This document shows, piece by piece, positions 34,735-46,400 of a stretch of 64,000 bases of DNA. The translations under genes were made by a program, and so were the position numbers. The notes under the pieces are model-generated. The model made no database searches. It saw nothing but the letters and a program-made list of their open reading frames with translations, and was not told the DNA's origin. Origin of the DNA: Chelydra serpentina. Its lineage: Eukaryota > Chordata > Testudines > Chelydridae. Numbering within the stretch: position 1 is the first letter of the stretch; every line of letters starts with the position of its first letter. The stretch is from the NCBI GenBank assembly GCA_037349315.1, contig JBAIAC010000007.1, positions 50,121,001 through 50,185,000 on the forward strand. Direction: 5' to 3'.

Positions 34735-36700
34735 TCATGCCCTGGTGCCCAGGCTTTAAGCCCTGTGATCGCTGCAAACGGCCTATGCCCCTCAGTGATC
34801 CACATACCAGCTGCTTAAGGTACTTAGGCGAGAGGCACATAAGCGACAAGTGTCGGATCTGTCCTTCAAACACCACATCCATCTGAAAGCACTCCTAATA
34901 GAGTCAGCACTCACTCTGGCACTGGAGCAGTAGGCCAACTCCACACCGAGCACCGTGGCTTCCGTACACGGTGCTCCGCCAGCGCCATCCGTGAGCCGGC
35001 ACCCGTCTCCCTCCACAGCTCCAGTCAAGAAGCCGAAAAAGACTATGAAGGGAAGATCTCCTACTTTCCGTAAGGAAAAGGAGAGGGCTGGGGGCGAGCC
35101 ATGACCTGTGCCGGGCAGCTCAATGCCCCCTTCGAAAAGTTGGGCCCCAGCTCAAGTCGAGCGGTGCAGCCCATCCCATACTTCACTTACGGATCCAGAT
35201 AGTGGTGCACACCTCAGCCAGCTTCAGGTGCCGTCAATGCCCGAAGCCCTTCAAGCAGCTCAGGAGATCCTGACACTCCTGGTGCCACCCACACTGGCTC
35301 CAGCAGTACCCCAGTCTCGGGGAAAACCCAGGTTGGGCCCGATGCATGTGTCCCCACCTCGGCACCATTCCCCATTGAGAGTGACGTCCTGCCGTTGCTC
35401 GCCCGAAACTGTCACGCCTCAGGACTAGAGAGGCAGTCTCAGTGGAGCCCTCTTCGGTCCCCTCACTGGGGGCACCAGTCGAGGGACTCGAGGTGTACCT
35501 TGCCAGTAGATTGGCACAGACCCTGTGAGGCACATGCCACCCAGCAAGAACTCCAGGACCAGCCCCAACCATCTCCAAGGGCCCAGTACTGACCACGGGA
35601 CCAATCAGGGATCAGAGTCCACCGATTGCTGGGCTGCCATTGCCCGTTTCCAAGAAGGAGGTCACCCTACTCAGGAAAATCCTCCCAGCAACTGACCCAT
35701 AGTTGCTCCCGGTCCTGCTCGACGTCCCAGAACCGGTCGAGTAGCGTGAGGCGTGGATCGCCGAGTGTCCAATGCAGATCCACCTAACACCGTCTGTCAC
35801 AGAGATCCCAACCAAGATGCCTGTCTCTCTTGGATAGGTCGGCTTCAGGACGCAGCAACTGGCACTGGTCAGACGAACCACCGCTCCACCCGATCCTGGT
35901 TGCCCACTACCGACCGCTCTGCTGATAGCTCCAGCACAGAGCGAGGTTCCCTGACTGTGGGACAAGCCCCGGTACCAGAGGTTCCACCTACATCATCAGC
36001 ACCAAAACCTGTCCCATGGCCCCAAGTGCAGTGGGCGGGGACAGGGTACCAGTGGAACCCTTGGGGGTTCACCCAACTTCCCCAGGTTGCCCAGTCAGTG
36101 TCGGGAGCCTCAGAGAGGCCAGCGGCCTTGGTATCCCGTCCCTCTCCGGTGCTCGAGGCTTCAGGGGGTAAGACCCCACAGGTCCAGGAGGACCCAGGGG
36201 AGCAAGCTGCTGGACCACCAATGGACCTTAAGGTCCCCTTGGCACCAGCCAGATGTCGCCATATGAGGCTATCACGGGGCCCCCTCACCCTGTTCCTCAG
36301 GATGATGCCAAAGTGCACCAGGAACTTTTGAAGAGGGTCGCTTTTAACCTGGGGCTTGAAAGAGGAATTGAAAGAGCCCTTGGACTCTCTGTTTGACATC
36401 CTCTGCTCCTTGGCTCCTACCAGGGTAGCTCCACTCCTTCATGAAGGGGTTTCCAAAATCACTAATGCCCTGTGGCAGACACCCTCTTCCCTGGCCCCTA
36501 CCTCTAAGAGGATTGAACGCAAGTACTTTGTGCCAACCAAAGGGCATGAGTGCTTATACTCCCACCCAGACCCCAATTCCCTTGTGGTTGAGGCGGTTAA
36601 CCACAAGGAGAGGCTAGGACAACCATGCCAGGCTCTAGATGCAGCCCATGCAGCAATGGCTGGGGATGGTCTATTCCCAGTCCCGGGATCCCCTGAAAAA
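34735..36700 (+). pseudogene. DIRS gag-like region, copy 2
   Basis: The start shows MPWCPGFKPCDRCKRPMPLS and GERHISDKCRICPS, matching the gag-like ORF of copy 1. A proline- and serine-rich middle full of stops and shifts follows. Near 36500 come ERKYFVPTKGHECLYSHPDP and NSLVVEAVNHKERLG, the characteristic end of the DIRS gag-like protein. The long plus-strand frame at 35753-36331 is out of the original frame. Confidence 0.65.
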
Positions 36701-36739
36701 GATTGTTACCATTCCTCAGGTGATACTTACCTGGCTGTG

Positions 36740-37760
36740 ATGGTGGACTGATCACAGGACAGTCCTGGAGTTTGACAACCCCCCTTTCTCTATTGAGCTG
36801 GTGTCGGACGCCTTGGACCTGGATGTGGGGCACATCTCGGCGACCTCCAGACACAGGGGATGTGGTCCCTGGAGGAGGAAAAGCTGCGCGTAAACCAAAG
36901 AGCTCAGAGTGGTCTGGCTGGCATGCGGAATCTTCCTGCCCCGCTTGTGAGACAAGGTGGTATGAACCCTGACGGACATCACAGCCTCAATGTTCTACAA
37001 CGAAACCCCCCTACAGCGTGCCCCACGATAGCATGAATTCGGCTATAAGGCGATCATAAGGTGACTCCCACGGGCCCCAAGCAGAAAAATAAAATAAAAA
37101 AAGCATCCAGAGTGTGCTTCCTTGCCTGAAGCCGACCCTGGCTCCATCTCCTCTCCATCTTCCCCGTTCCTTCCCCCCCTACCCCCGCTTCCCCTTTTGG
37201 TGAGAAGAGAAGAGACCTGCTTGAAACTCAAGCTAGTCAGTTTCAAGCTGGTCAGTTTCAAGACAGTCTCTTCTCTTCTCTCCAAAGCAGAGCAGTTTCA
37301 AGCTGGTCAGTTTCAAGCTGGTCAGACTTGGCTTTGGCCAGAAGAGAAGAGAAGAGACCGGCTTGAAACTGACCAGCTTGAAACTGACCAGCTTGAAACT
37401 TCTCTGCTTTGGCGAGAAGAGAAGAGACTGGCTTGAAACGGTAAATTTTCGTAGCCCCACTATAACGCGACCCCGCATTTATCGCGATGGAATTTTTTGG
37501 AGCCCAATTATCACGTTATAGTGGGGTTTCACTGGATATCAACAGGCGAGCGTGCTCGTTGGCTCTCTGTCAACAGGCACTCCATCTATGGGATTTCTGC
37601 ATCAGCCATGAAATCCACCTGGAAGCTTGTCACCTTCCTGACATCAAGAATATGCTGGCGGACCAGCTCAGCAGGGACTTCTCCTCTCACTACGAGTGGT
37701 CGCTCTGCCTGGAGGTAGCCTGCATGATCTTCCAAAGGTGGAGAACTCCCCAAGGTGACC
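36740..37760 (+). pseudogene. DIRS RNase H region split by an insertion
   Basis: Before the insert the text reads ELVSDALDLDVGHISATS (degenerate first box), then LTDITASMFY. After the insert it resumes with INRRACSLALCQQALHLWDF, EIHLEACHLPDIKNMLADQL and SRDFSSHYEWSLCLEVAC, the RNase H end. The insert therefore sits exactly between MFY and INR of a conserved motif. The frame after the insert is open to 38116. Confidence 0.75.
36998..37534. mobile_element. TIR DNA transposon inside DIRS copy 2
   Basis: The ends CAACGAAACCCC and, inverted, CAGTGAAACCCC pair over about 23 bases with 18 identities, next to TA dinucleotides. No transposase is present. The interior has AGAAGAGAAGAGAC and GCTTGAAACTGACCA units repeated in both orientations (37200-37440), giving a strongly folded sequence. 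It is possibly a pogo/Tigger-type MITE, but the class is not proved. Confidence 0.65.
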
Positions 37761-38099
37761 TGTTTGCCACCACACAGGACAGGAAGAGCCATCGGTTCTG
37801 TTCTTGGCAAGGTCTGAGCAGGGGATCTCTCTCCAACGCCTTCCTTCTGTCATGGTTGGGGGGCCTGATGTATGCGTTCCCACCAATTCCACTCATCAGC
37901 AAGGTACTGACAAAGATCAAGAGAGACAAGCCACAGGTTATCATGATCACCCCGGCATTGCCTCGCCAGCACTATTTTGGCACACACATGAACCTGACAG
38001 CAGCCCCTCCCTGGCCCCTGCCTAACCGACCGGACCTGCTGTCACAGGACCATGGTCGGCTCTTACACCCCAATCTCGCATCCCTCCACCTCTCTGCAT

Positions 38100-39160
38100 G
38101 GATACTGTGTGGCTGAATCCAGAGGAGAAGACCTGTTCGTAGGAAGTCCAACAGGTTCTCAAGGGACATAGGAAGCCCTCAACTAGACTGCCTTACCTGG
38201 CCAAGTGGACAAGGTTTTCCCGCTGGGCGTCTGAGCATGGTATCTCTCTCTCCATACAATCGTTCTTAGATTACCTGCTTCATTTGAGGAACCAGGGCCT
38301 GGCACACACTTCCATTAGAGTGCATCTCATGGCCATCTCCGCTTTTCACCCACCGATCCAAGGACAGACAGTGTTCTCCCATGACATGATGGTCAGATTC
38401 CTGAGAGGTCTGAGTCGAGAGACTCTTCCCGCAAGTGCGGACTCCTGTCTCACAGTGGGATCTTAACTTGGTCCGCTCTAGGCTTACAGGCCCGCCCTTT
38501 GAGCCGCTGGGCTCCTGCTCCCTTTTCCACCTGTCATGGAAGATCGTGTTCCTGGTGGCAGTGATATCGGCAAGATGAGTCTCTGAGATTAGAGCCTTTA
38601 CCTCAGAACCGCTGTACACAGTCTTTTACAAAGATAAGGTTCAGCTGCGGCCCCGCCTGGCCTTCCTGCCTAACGTGGTGTCCACCTTCCATATGAACCA
38701 GGACATCTTCCTCCCAGTGTTCTGTCCCAAACTGCACAAGACCAGCGAAGAGAGGCGTCTTCACGCTCTGAATGTCTAAAGGGCCTTGGTTTTTTACTTA
38801 GAACGTATCAAGCCTTTCTGAAAATTGACTCAACTCTTCATTGCTACAGTGGATAGGATGAAGGGCCTTCCAGTGTCCTCGCAGAGGATTTCCAATTGGA
38901 TCACTTCGTGAATAAGGACCTGTTATGACCTAGCAGGAGTTCTGCTGCCGCCAATTGTCAGAGCCCACTTGACTAGAGCTGAGGCGTCTTCGGTGGCCTT
39001 CCTGGTGCACATCCCTATCCTGGACATCTATAGAGCCAAGACGTGGTGCTCTCTTCACACATTCATGGCTCAGTATGCCATCACTCAACAGGGATGATAC
39101 TGGGTTCGGCAGAGCTGTGTTGCAATTAACATGTCATGAAGTCCTACCCACCTCCAGGGG
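38100..39160 (+). pseudogene. DIRS tyrosine recombinase remnant, copy 2
   Basis: The text LDYLLHLRNQGLAHTSIRVH, LMAISAFHPPIQGQTVFSHD is followed by a disrupted core with FLVAVISAR, a stop where SARRVSE has an arginine, then VSEIRAFTSE. Near 38965 comes AHLTRAEASSVAFLVHIP, with the HxxR box, then SLHTFMAQYAITQ, with the candidate catalytic tyrosine. At least three stops make it inactive, but the motif set is clearer than in copy 1. Confidence 0.75.
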
Positions 39161-39235
39161 TACTGCTTGGGAGTCACTTAATGTAGAATGGACATGAGCA
39201 AGCACTCGAAGAAGAAAAGACAGTTACCTTTTCCA

Positions 39236-39498
39236 TAACTGTTGTTGTTTGAGATGTGTTGCTCATGTTCATTCCACAACCCACACTCCTTCCCCACTGT
39301 CAGAGTTTCCGGCAAGAAGGAACTGAGGGTGCGGGGAGCCGGTGAAGCCCTTTATACCGCACCATGCGGGCGTCATTCAAGAGGGTGCCAGAGCCGGTCC
39401 CCTATGGATACTACTGAGGGAAAAACTTCCAACACCAGTGCATGTGGCAAGCACATACACCTAATGTGGAATGGACATGAGCAAAACACCTCGAAGAA
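39236..39498. repeat. Terminal palindrome of DIRS copy 2
   Basis: GAGATGTGTTGCTCATGTTC near 39253 faces GGAATGGACATGAGCAAAAC near 39469. The block ACCGCACCATGCGGGCG and the following GTGCCAGAGCCGGTCCCCTA are inverted copies of 34470-34530 at the left end. Confidence 0.75.
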
Positions 39499-40042
39499 TA
39501 CTAGTTACAGAAAAGGTAACTGTCTTCTTTTTCAAAGAGAAATTGGACCTATCACTTAACCTAATATGTATTGGACCTAAATTAGGGCAAATAATTCTCT
39601 GTATGAGTGCACAGCAAACTTGAGAACTCAATACATGTTTTAGATACATAAGTATTAGTGTGAACTTTCAGAAGTGGAACAGGCTACATAACTTATAATT
39701 GGACTTTTCATACAAAATGTACACAGGGAACATGCTACAGAGTTAATGAAAAATAGTTTTTAAACAGAAAACACAAAAGACTTTTCCTACATATTCTGGG
39801 CTAACTTATAAAATAAAGACTACAATAAAACCTGAAGAAAAAGTGAATAATAAATGTATTTCTTAGTGTAGAAGAAATTAACATGTAACCAGACACAAGA
39901 AATGGGTCAATAAATACTGCTTTCAGTCAGCAGGAGCTTCAGTCTAAAGTTTTACACAGTCACCTTCTAATGAAGAATCCAACCTTATGTAAGGCTATGC
40001 TATGTCAGCCAAAATATTCTCATGTTTTTGGTCCCTTTTCAG
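39499..40042. other. Intron before exon 7, nothing recognised
   Basis: AT-rich with no gene or element recognised. Confidence 0.4.
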
Positions 40043-40151
40043 CAGTGCTGAAGAAGAGGAGGAAGAAGAGATTGTGCACATGGGCAATGCAATCATGTCA
40101 TTTTATTCAGCTCTGATAGACTTGCTTGGACGCTGTGCACCAGAAATGCAT
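40043..40151 (+). CDS. RYR3: RYR3 exon 7 of window
   Basis: This 109-base exon completes a valine codon and encodes 36 residues. They start with SA, a run of seven glutamates (residues 3-9), then [20 protein letters not shown] and RCAPEMH, with a gtaagt donor. The acidic run is typical of RyR at this point (mixed Asp/Glu in relatives). The acceptor is a tandem cag-cag at 40040-40045. The phase works with either AG, and the first is chosen because it keeps the serine expected between KREV and the acidic run. Confidence 0.95.
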
Positions 40152-40554
40152 GTAAGTGGCTTTGCTCCCTTGCTCAGAAATAAAAGTAAAAGGAGTTGGA
40201 TAAAATATACGGGCTGCAAATATTTGTATCCATTCAAGTGACACTATATTGAGTACACATTATATAAAATAAATTGTACTTATTGCTAACACTGTTATTA
40301 CTTGAGCCCCAAATTTTGGATATTAGCATATGTGTTGGACTAATAAAGGAATCACAATATTTCCCTTGACTTATATTATGAGTATAAGTGTAAAACTGCT
40401 CATCTAGGCAGCTTAACTCAGATGAAATATAAGAGTTTTGTTTGTTTGAAGGACCTGGTTTTATACAGTGTCTTATAGCTGGATTAGTTATGATGCAATG
40501 AAATTACATTACTTGCCTAGGGTCATGTATTGAGTAAATAGTCTGGAACCCAAG

Positions 40555-40865
40555 GATCTTTATTATTATATCTGTATGACAACAGTGTGTAGAGAATCCT
40601 GACTGGGGCACAAAGCTGAGAGGTAGTCTCTGCCCTGAAATATCTAATTAGGTAAGAGACAAATGGTGGAAGAGGACATAGAGAAACACAGAGGTGAAGT
40701 GATTCATCCTAGTTCAGCCAGCATGTCAGTATCAGAGTTGTGAAATAGAACCCAGGGCCAAAATCCAGGTTCCATTGAAGTTAATGGGAGTTTTGCCGTT
40801 GACTTCAGAGAGATTACAGATTTTACAATGCAGTGCCCTATCCACTAGGCAGCACTGTCTCCCCA
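40555..40865 (-). mobile_element. MIR-type SINE with adjoining old repeat
   Basis: GAGGTGAAGTGATTCATCCT, AGTTCAGCCAGCATGTCAGT, AATAGAACCCAGGGCCAAAA and CCCTATCCACTAGGCAGCAC are reverse-strand MIR words. A short palindrome (TTCCATTGAAGTTAATGGGA / TTTGCCGTTGACTTCA) interrupts it. Confidence 0.6.
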
Positions 40866-41679
40866 AATATGGTAAATCAATTGGTGACACTGATGCCTTA
40901 TAAGTAGAATAGAAAAGAAATCATAGGTGCTCTGAACGTTCTTCTTGATCTCTGATGATTTGACTAAATGTAACTGTACAGAGTTGAAAATAAAACGTGA
41001 ATCTTCAGGATAGAAGTAGAATGTAGGAGAAATTAAAAAACCCATAACTTCCACTCTTAAGGAATACAGTTAATTATTCTTTGATAAAAACAAAGTTTGC
41101 AAGTTACTGACAAGTGAATTGCCCACTTGCTAGTTGATTTTACCACATTAGTTTTATTGTCCTGTAGCATACCTTACAGGAGCTGCTAATGTAAACCGAT
41201 GATTATGTGGCTACTCACATAAAGATTAGCTTGTCTGTATTTAATTCATCACACAGAAATGAATAATTTGCAAAACTGTGCTGATATTGATGCTAAATAG
41301 GAAGCATCTCTATGGTGGGGGAAAAGATGGTATATTTGTAAATGAATGTATATTACATTGTAAGTTTTGCCATAGCAAGTGCCATAAATAAGTTCAGATT
41401 TATTTTTTTAATTCTAGCCTTCTTTTTAATTTGCTCATAACTTTCTCGGCCATTTCTTAGAACATATAACTTCTCCTGTGTGATCTTAGGCCAAAGAAAA
41501 CTGTTTTGAAAAGTTTGGGAAAAATCAGTTTGGGTGTTTTGAATAGTCTAAATATCTAACCTAAACACAAAATAAGTTCACATGAATAAACGTTCTGTGG
41601 AAGATTTTCACCAGCACATAGGGCAAGTGGGCACTCAGTTCCCATTGGAAGTTTATAGTGATTATGCAGTTAATCAGTT
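40866..41679. other. Intronic stretch, nothing recognised
   Basis: No element recognised before the CR1 fragment. Confidence 0.4.
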
Positions 41680-42005
41680 GCACACATACAAAATGGGAAA
41701 TGACGACCTAGGAAGGAACACTGTGGAAAGGGATGTGGGAGGTCATAGTGGATCACAAGCGACATATGCGTTAACAGTATAACACCGTTGCAAAAAAAGA
41801 AACATCATTCTGAGATATATAAGCAGGAGTGTTGTAAGCAAGATATGAAAAGTAATTCTTCCACTCTACTCTGCACTGATTAGGCTTCAACTGGAGTATT
41901 GTGTCCAGTTCTGGGCACCACATTTCAGAAAGGATGTGGACAAATGGGAGAAAGTCTAGAGAAGAGCAACAAAACATGATTAAAGGTCTGGATTTGTTGC
42001 TCTGG
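41680..42005 (+). mobile_element. CR1 LINE fragment, ORF2 end
   Basis: CAAAATGGGAAATGACGACC, TAGTGGATCACAAGCGACAT, AATTCTTCCACTCTACTCTG, TTGTGTCCAGTTCTGGGCAC and AGAGAAGAGCAACAAAACAT encode, with many lesions, the CR1 ORF2 C-terminus (compare the intact copy at 20940-21310). It is older and more decayed than that copy. Confidence 0.85.
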
Positions 42006-42319
42006 TACCCAAGCTAGTGAGATAAAAGCTAGCTTTGGTATGTCTACCTGAACCCTGTGATTTCAGTGTTGTCATAGCCTAAGTGTGTTTTCAGAAATCT
42101 GTTACATCCCATTTAAATTGGGACAGGCAAGACGGGTGGAATCATTGAAAATTGGAACCTCCCTTTTATATACTCTGGGGGGCGGGATTTGCAGTGATTT
42201 ACAAAGCAAACAAAACCCTCAGCATTAATATTTCAATCAATGAGGTTTGTCAATGTTTTTCTAATGTCCCTTCAGTTAACTAAATGTCTTATTTTATATG
42301 TATGATCATGTTTCAACAG
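42006..42319. other. Intron before exon 8, nothing recognised
   Basis: No gene or repeat recognised. Confidence 0.4.
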
Positions 42320-42440
42320 CTTATCCAAACTGGGAAAGGAGAAGCTATTCGAATCAGGTCAATTCTTCGTTCTCTTGTGCCAACAGAAGACTTGGTTGGG
42401 ATTATAAGTATACCACTAAAGCTATCAACAGTTAACAAAG
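42320..42440 (+). CDS. RYR3: RYR3 exon 8 of window
   Basis: This exon has forty codons plus one base after a caacag acceptor, ending at gtaact. The product reads [20 protein letters not shown], then [20 protein letters not shown]. In RyR2 the corresponding IRSILRSL block includes Ser2246, part of the central cluster of arrhythmia mutations, so this is a functionally sensitive helix. [15 protein letters not shown] fits RYR3 and differs from the RYR2 form. STVNK at the end sits in a variable loop. Confidence 0.96.
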
Positions 42441-43230
42441 GTAACTTCAATTTATCATCATTCAGGCTTTTCAAAAGTGTTTAAACAGATATGCAGAAGT
42501 TTTGTTGTTGCTGTATTTTCTATGGACTTTGGACTAAATTAAACCCTAGTGGGAGTGCATCTTCACCTAAATCAAGGGAGTTGTGCCCACGTGCACTAGG
42601 GGAGCCCTTGGCTACATTGTCCGGCCATGCCAGAAGAAAGACAAGAAGCAATTATGTAGTTAATTCACAGAAAATATCTGGGAGCACCTATCAACAAATT
42701 GTACAGTGCAGGTCATCATCCTTTCCTTAATCAATGCCAAATGAAATCCCCAATCAGGTTCCATCTATCCAGTGGCTAGGACCGCTGTGCCCTCCCACAC
42801 AGGAGGTAAAAGGGGGGCTATAAAAAACTGAGCAAGAATGCTTTTATATGTTTTACACTGGGGCTGTGACTTTCCAAATATATTCGGATTGCCTTTTACT
42901 ATTTCTAACCAATCTTTCTGCAGTGTCTGTGTCTATCTCTTTCTCCATAATAGTTCTTTATTGTTAAGAAAATTACTTTATACGTGTTGATTGCTTAGAA
43001 CAAGAGACAAAGCAATTTTACTGTGGACACAAGTATGCATACTACGCCATTGAACTTACTGGAGTTGCAGCTGCCTAGTTCATTGATTAATTTGATCCTA
43101 TAATTTTATTGTCTTCTATTATACATTAGAATGTTTTAGAAGACTTGAAAATGGAAAGTTGTTAGGAGATTTTGAGCTGAGATGCATTTTTTGTGTGAAA
43201 TAGAAATTAAATATTTTAAAATTTGTTTAG
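42441..43230. other. Intron 8, nothing recognised
   Basis: The shortest intron of the series here. Open frames in it are chance. Confidence 0.45.
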
Positions 43231-43400
43231 ATGGTACAGTCACTGAGCCAGACATGTCTGCAAGTTTCTGTCCTGACCATAAAGCACCCATGGTGCTGTT
43301 TTTGGACCGTGTCTATGGTATTAAGGACCAAAGCTTCCTCCTCCACCTACTGGAGATTGGATTTTTACAAGACTTAAGAGCATCAGCCTCTCTGGATACA
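43231..43400 (+). CDS. RYR3: RYR3 exon 9 of window
   Basis: This 170-base exon follows a tttag acceptor only 0.8 kb after the previous exon, the shortest intron here. Two bases complete an aspartate codon. Then come [40 protein letters not shown] and [16 protein letters not shown], ending at gtaagt. [19 protein letters not shown] is a near-invariant RyR block. KDQ-FLLHLLE is the RYR3 form. Confidence 0.97.
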
Positions 43401-46400
43401 GTAAGTATTTTGTTAGTGAGAATTAGGAACAATGGTTGAGGATACTGGCTACATAGCTACCAGGATACTGGTTATAAAACATAACTTTTTAGTTAGTATT
43501 GCATAAAAAGGAAAGGTAATAAAGAAGCCCTCTCACAATGCTCACTAAGATCAGCAAGCAATAATAATGCAATTACAGATTTATAAACATACAGTATATA
43601 TGTTTGATCAAAAATTTTCAGTACTAGCATTAGAGGAGGAAAAAGCCCCAAAGAAATATAGTATAAAGAACTTATAAGGTAACAAAAAAGCCAGAAATTT
43701 CAATACAAGAATATGTTAACAAATAAATTGCAGTTAGTATGAATATGCTTAATTGTTTCATTTAGAAAGCTCTCGGACAGCATCCACAATACTGAAAATT
43801 CATATAATAGAATCTGAAGGGATTAGGAATTTAAAGAATATGAAAAATGTGACAAACTGGGCCAGACAACCTTCAGATGCATGGGAACTCTGCTCCCATA
43901 TCTGAGAAAATAATTTATCCTTTTTCCTGTAAGGACACTGTTAGTTTGGGACAGGGGAGGGGCAAGAAATCTGTTTTCTATGAATAACAGAGAAAGGCTC
44001 ATGTTTTTTCTCAGGTTCCCAGAATTACTTTAACTCCTTATGCAAGTGCTGGAGGTACTCTGCATAAGAGTAAAATTCACTCCATAGAAAGTCAAATCTA
44101 CACTGATGAAGAAGAAGGAGCAGTGATGATTGACTGAGGTTATGAAACAGAGGATTGGTCAGCCTTTCTTTACTCAGCTGCCAAATTCCCCTGTGCAAAT
44201 CTTCTTCAACTTCACCAAAGCGTCCTTTGTGTGTCAGTCATATTAGATGCCTCAGTTTTTCAGTTTCATAATCTGGTCACCAACCACCATCACAATTAAT
44301 CTTCTTATTCAAACTATCAAAATTTCTTAGGTTTTCAATTTTGGTCTGGACATATTATTATGAGAAACATTCTCATAAGCTTTCTGGTACTTCCTGTTAC
44401 CATTCAGTCCAGGAATACTATGAATCCAATTCCTTTGATTCTCTCAAAAGACCAGTCTCTGAACCTTTAAATTAATAAGAACTCTTTTCCCTACAGAAAT
44501 AGGCATCCATTTGTTTTCAGCTTGGACTATCATAGAAGAGACACTACATTTCCCATGGAGATGCTGCTTTTTTATTCTTTGTTTTTTGTTATTTTGCTTA
44601 ATCTAAATACACATGATCTTCACCAAAAGGCCAAAAAAGTGATACTTAATCTAAAATAAAAGTAATTTAAACTATTGTACATAGTTCTTATTTGTGCATG
44701 GAAGTCATAATACCCATATCTAATAGTCATCTCTCTGACACATTATGTGCGGCCACACATTAAGAACCTCATTCTCCACTGTCTTATACTTAACGTGGTC
44801 ATTTACAGCAATACAAAATGAGTGTAAAATAGATGTAACAGTTACGACTGGTGTGAGTGGAGAGTTATGATTTGGTAGCAAATTACACCTATGGTACACA
44901 ACTTCCAGGCAGCTAAGAATCAGGCCCAACATATGGAGTAGAACATAGGGTGAGACTCTAAGATTAGAGTGTAGTGATTTAACTCAGTATTTCTAAATAT
45001 CTATGTTGAAATCAGACCCCTAACATTGTTTTCAGTTGTTTTTAAGAACAATATGTTGTTGAGAATATGAAACACTGTCACTGACACAATTAATTTCCAT
45101 TGGTGTCATTACTATTCTTCCACTGAGACTGTCTTTTAGAGGTGATACGATCTCAGAGGAGCTGAATGAGATAATGCAGTACTCAATTTGTAGATCATTA
45201 ATTTGTTAACATGCATCATGAACATAATGTAAAGATTTATTTCTGTGTCCCCATAAGCAACTAAAGCTGTGGAGGGAAGAGAATGGTAAGATGCACATAA
45301 AAGCCCAGTATTGCCATTATGTTCATGGATAATTTTTCTTACGGTTCACCCAGTTAGACTAATAAAAACTGATTAAGAATAGTAAAAACTAATTAAGAAT
45401 ATCAGGACATGGCCTACTCAGAGAGAGAGCAAGAGAGAGGGTCTAGATCTGTATTTATATATCTACTATTTATAATGCATTAAATAGTTTTTGTTATAGC
45501 TATACTGAGGGTTAAACTGATTATAAAAATTCTCCCACCCTTGAAACATAAATGTAAAAATTTTCTCTGCTTTCTCCTTACCATTATTAGTCTTTCCAAC
45601 CAGAGTAAAAGCATAAGGCAATATTTTTCTTGCAATACAAGTACATATACCTGGGGTGAAATCCTACTCCTATTGAAGTCAATGGCAAAACTCCCAACTT
45701 CAGTAGTATTTGGGGTCAGGATTTTGCACTTTACAATTTTTTAAAATAATAATTCAAACCTCCAGAAATGTGAGTGTGGTATAAAAGAAAAATATTAGCT
45801 AATGATTTAAAAATTCTAAAACTAAAAACACTTATTTAACGTATTGGTATAATTGGATAAAGTAATGAGCTAACTGGAGCACAAAGGGAAAAGAATCGGT
45901 TCAAGGACTAGCTGAAAAACTTCAAAATCTTGATAGTTTCCATTAATACACATGTGTAATTGAAACAGTGTGTAGAGTTTGATAGTAAATCCAAGTGTAT
46001 AACTACAAGTAATGATAGCATTACAATAATTAAAATAGCAGAGCTCTTGACATTGTTAAATTTCTGATGTAGGTCATAGTTCTGTCTCATATGTTAATAA
46101 CAATGCCTGGATAGCTGACGCTTGTTGGGTAATTAATGACAATTATAAGAATTTCCTGCTTGTATAATTAGGGGCCTGATTCTGCTAGCTCTTACTCATA
46201 TGAATAATCCTTACATGAGTAGACCTCTTGACTTCAACAGGATTGTGCATTTGAGTAAGGATCAAGTAAGGCTGAAGCATTGCCCTGTAACTGAGACTCC
46301 ATATCAGTAAGTCAAAATGTAACCAGTATCAAAAAGAGGTAAGAAAAACAAAGTAAAAATACTCAAGGCCCTTCATCTTAACATTTTTAATATTCAGATA

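Larger units (their letters stand above)
34411..39498 (+). mobile_element. DIRS-type retroelement, copy 2 (degenerate)
   Basis: The left end TTCTTCGAGTGCTTGCTCAT matches the outer right end in inverse (ATGAGCAAAACACCTCGAAG, at about 39479-39498). A direct inner repeat is at 39249. Order is gag-like, RNase H split by an insertion (36998-37534), then tyrosine recombinase. The reverse transcriptase domain is missing between the gag-like part and RNase H. It has the same strand as the gene and as copy 1, and it is full of stops. Confidence 0.85.

Noticed and set aside
35753..36331. Plus-strand open frame of 192 codons
   Set aside because: It lies out of frame in the decayed gag-like region of DIRS copy 2, rich in Pro and Ser, without its own signature.
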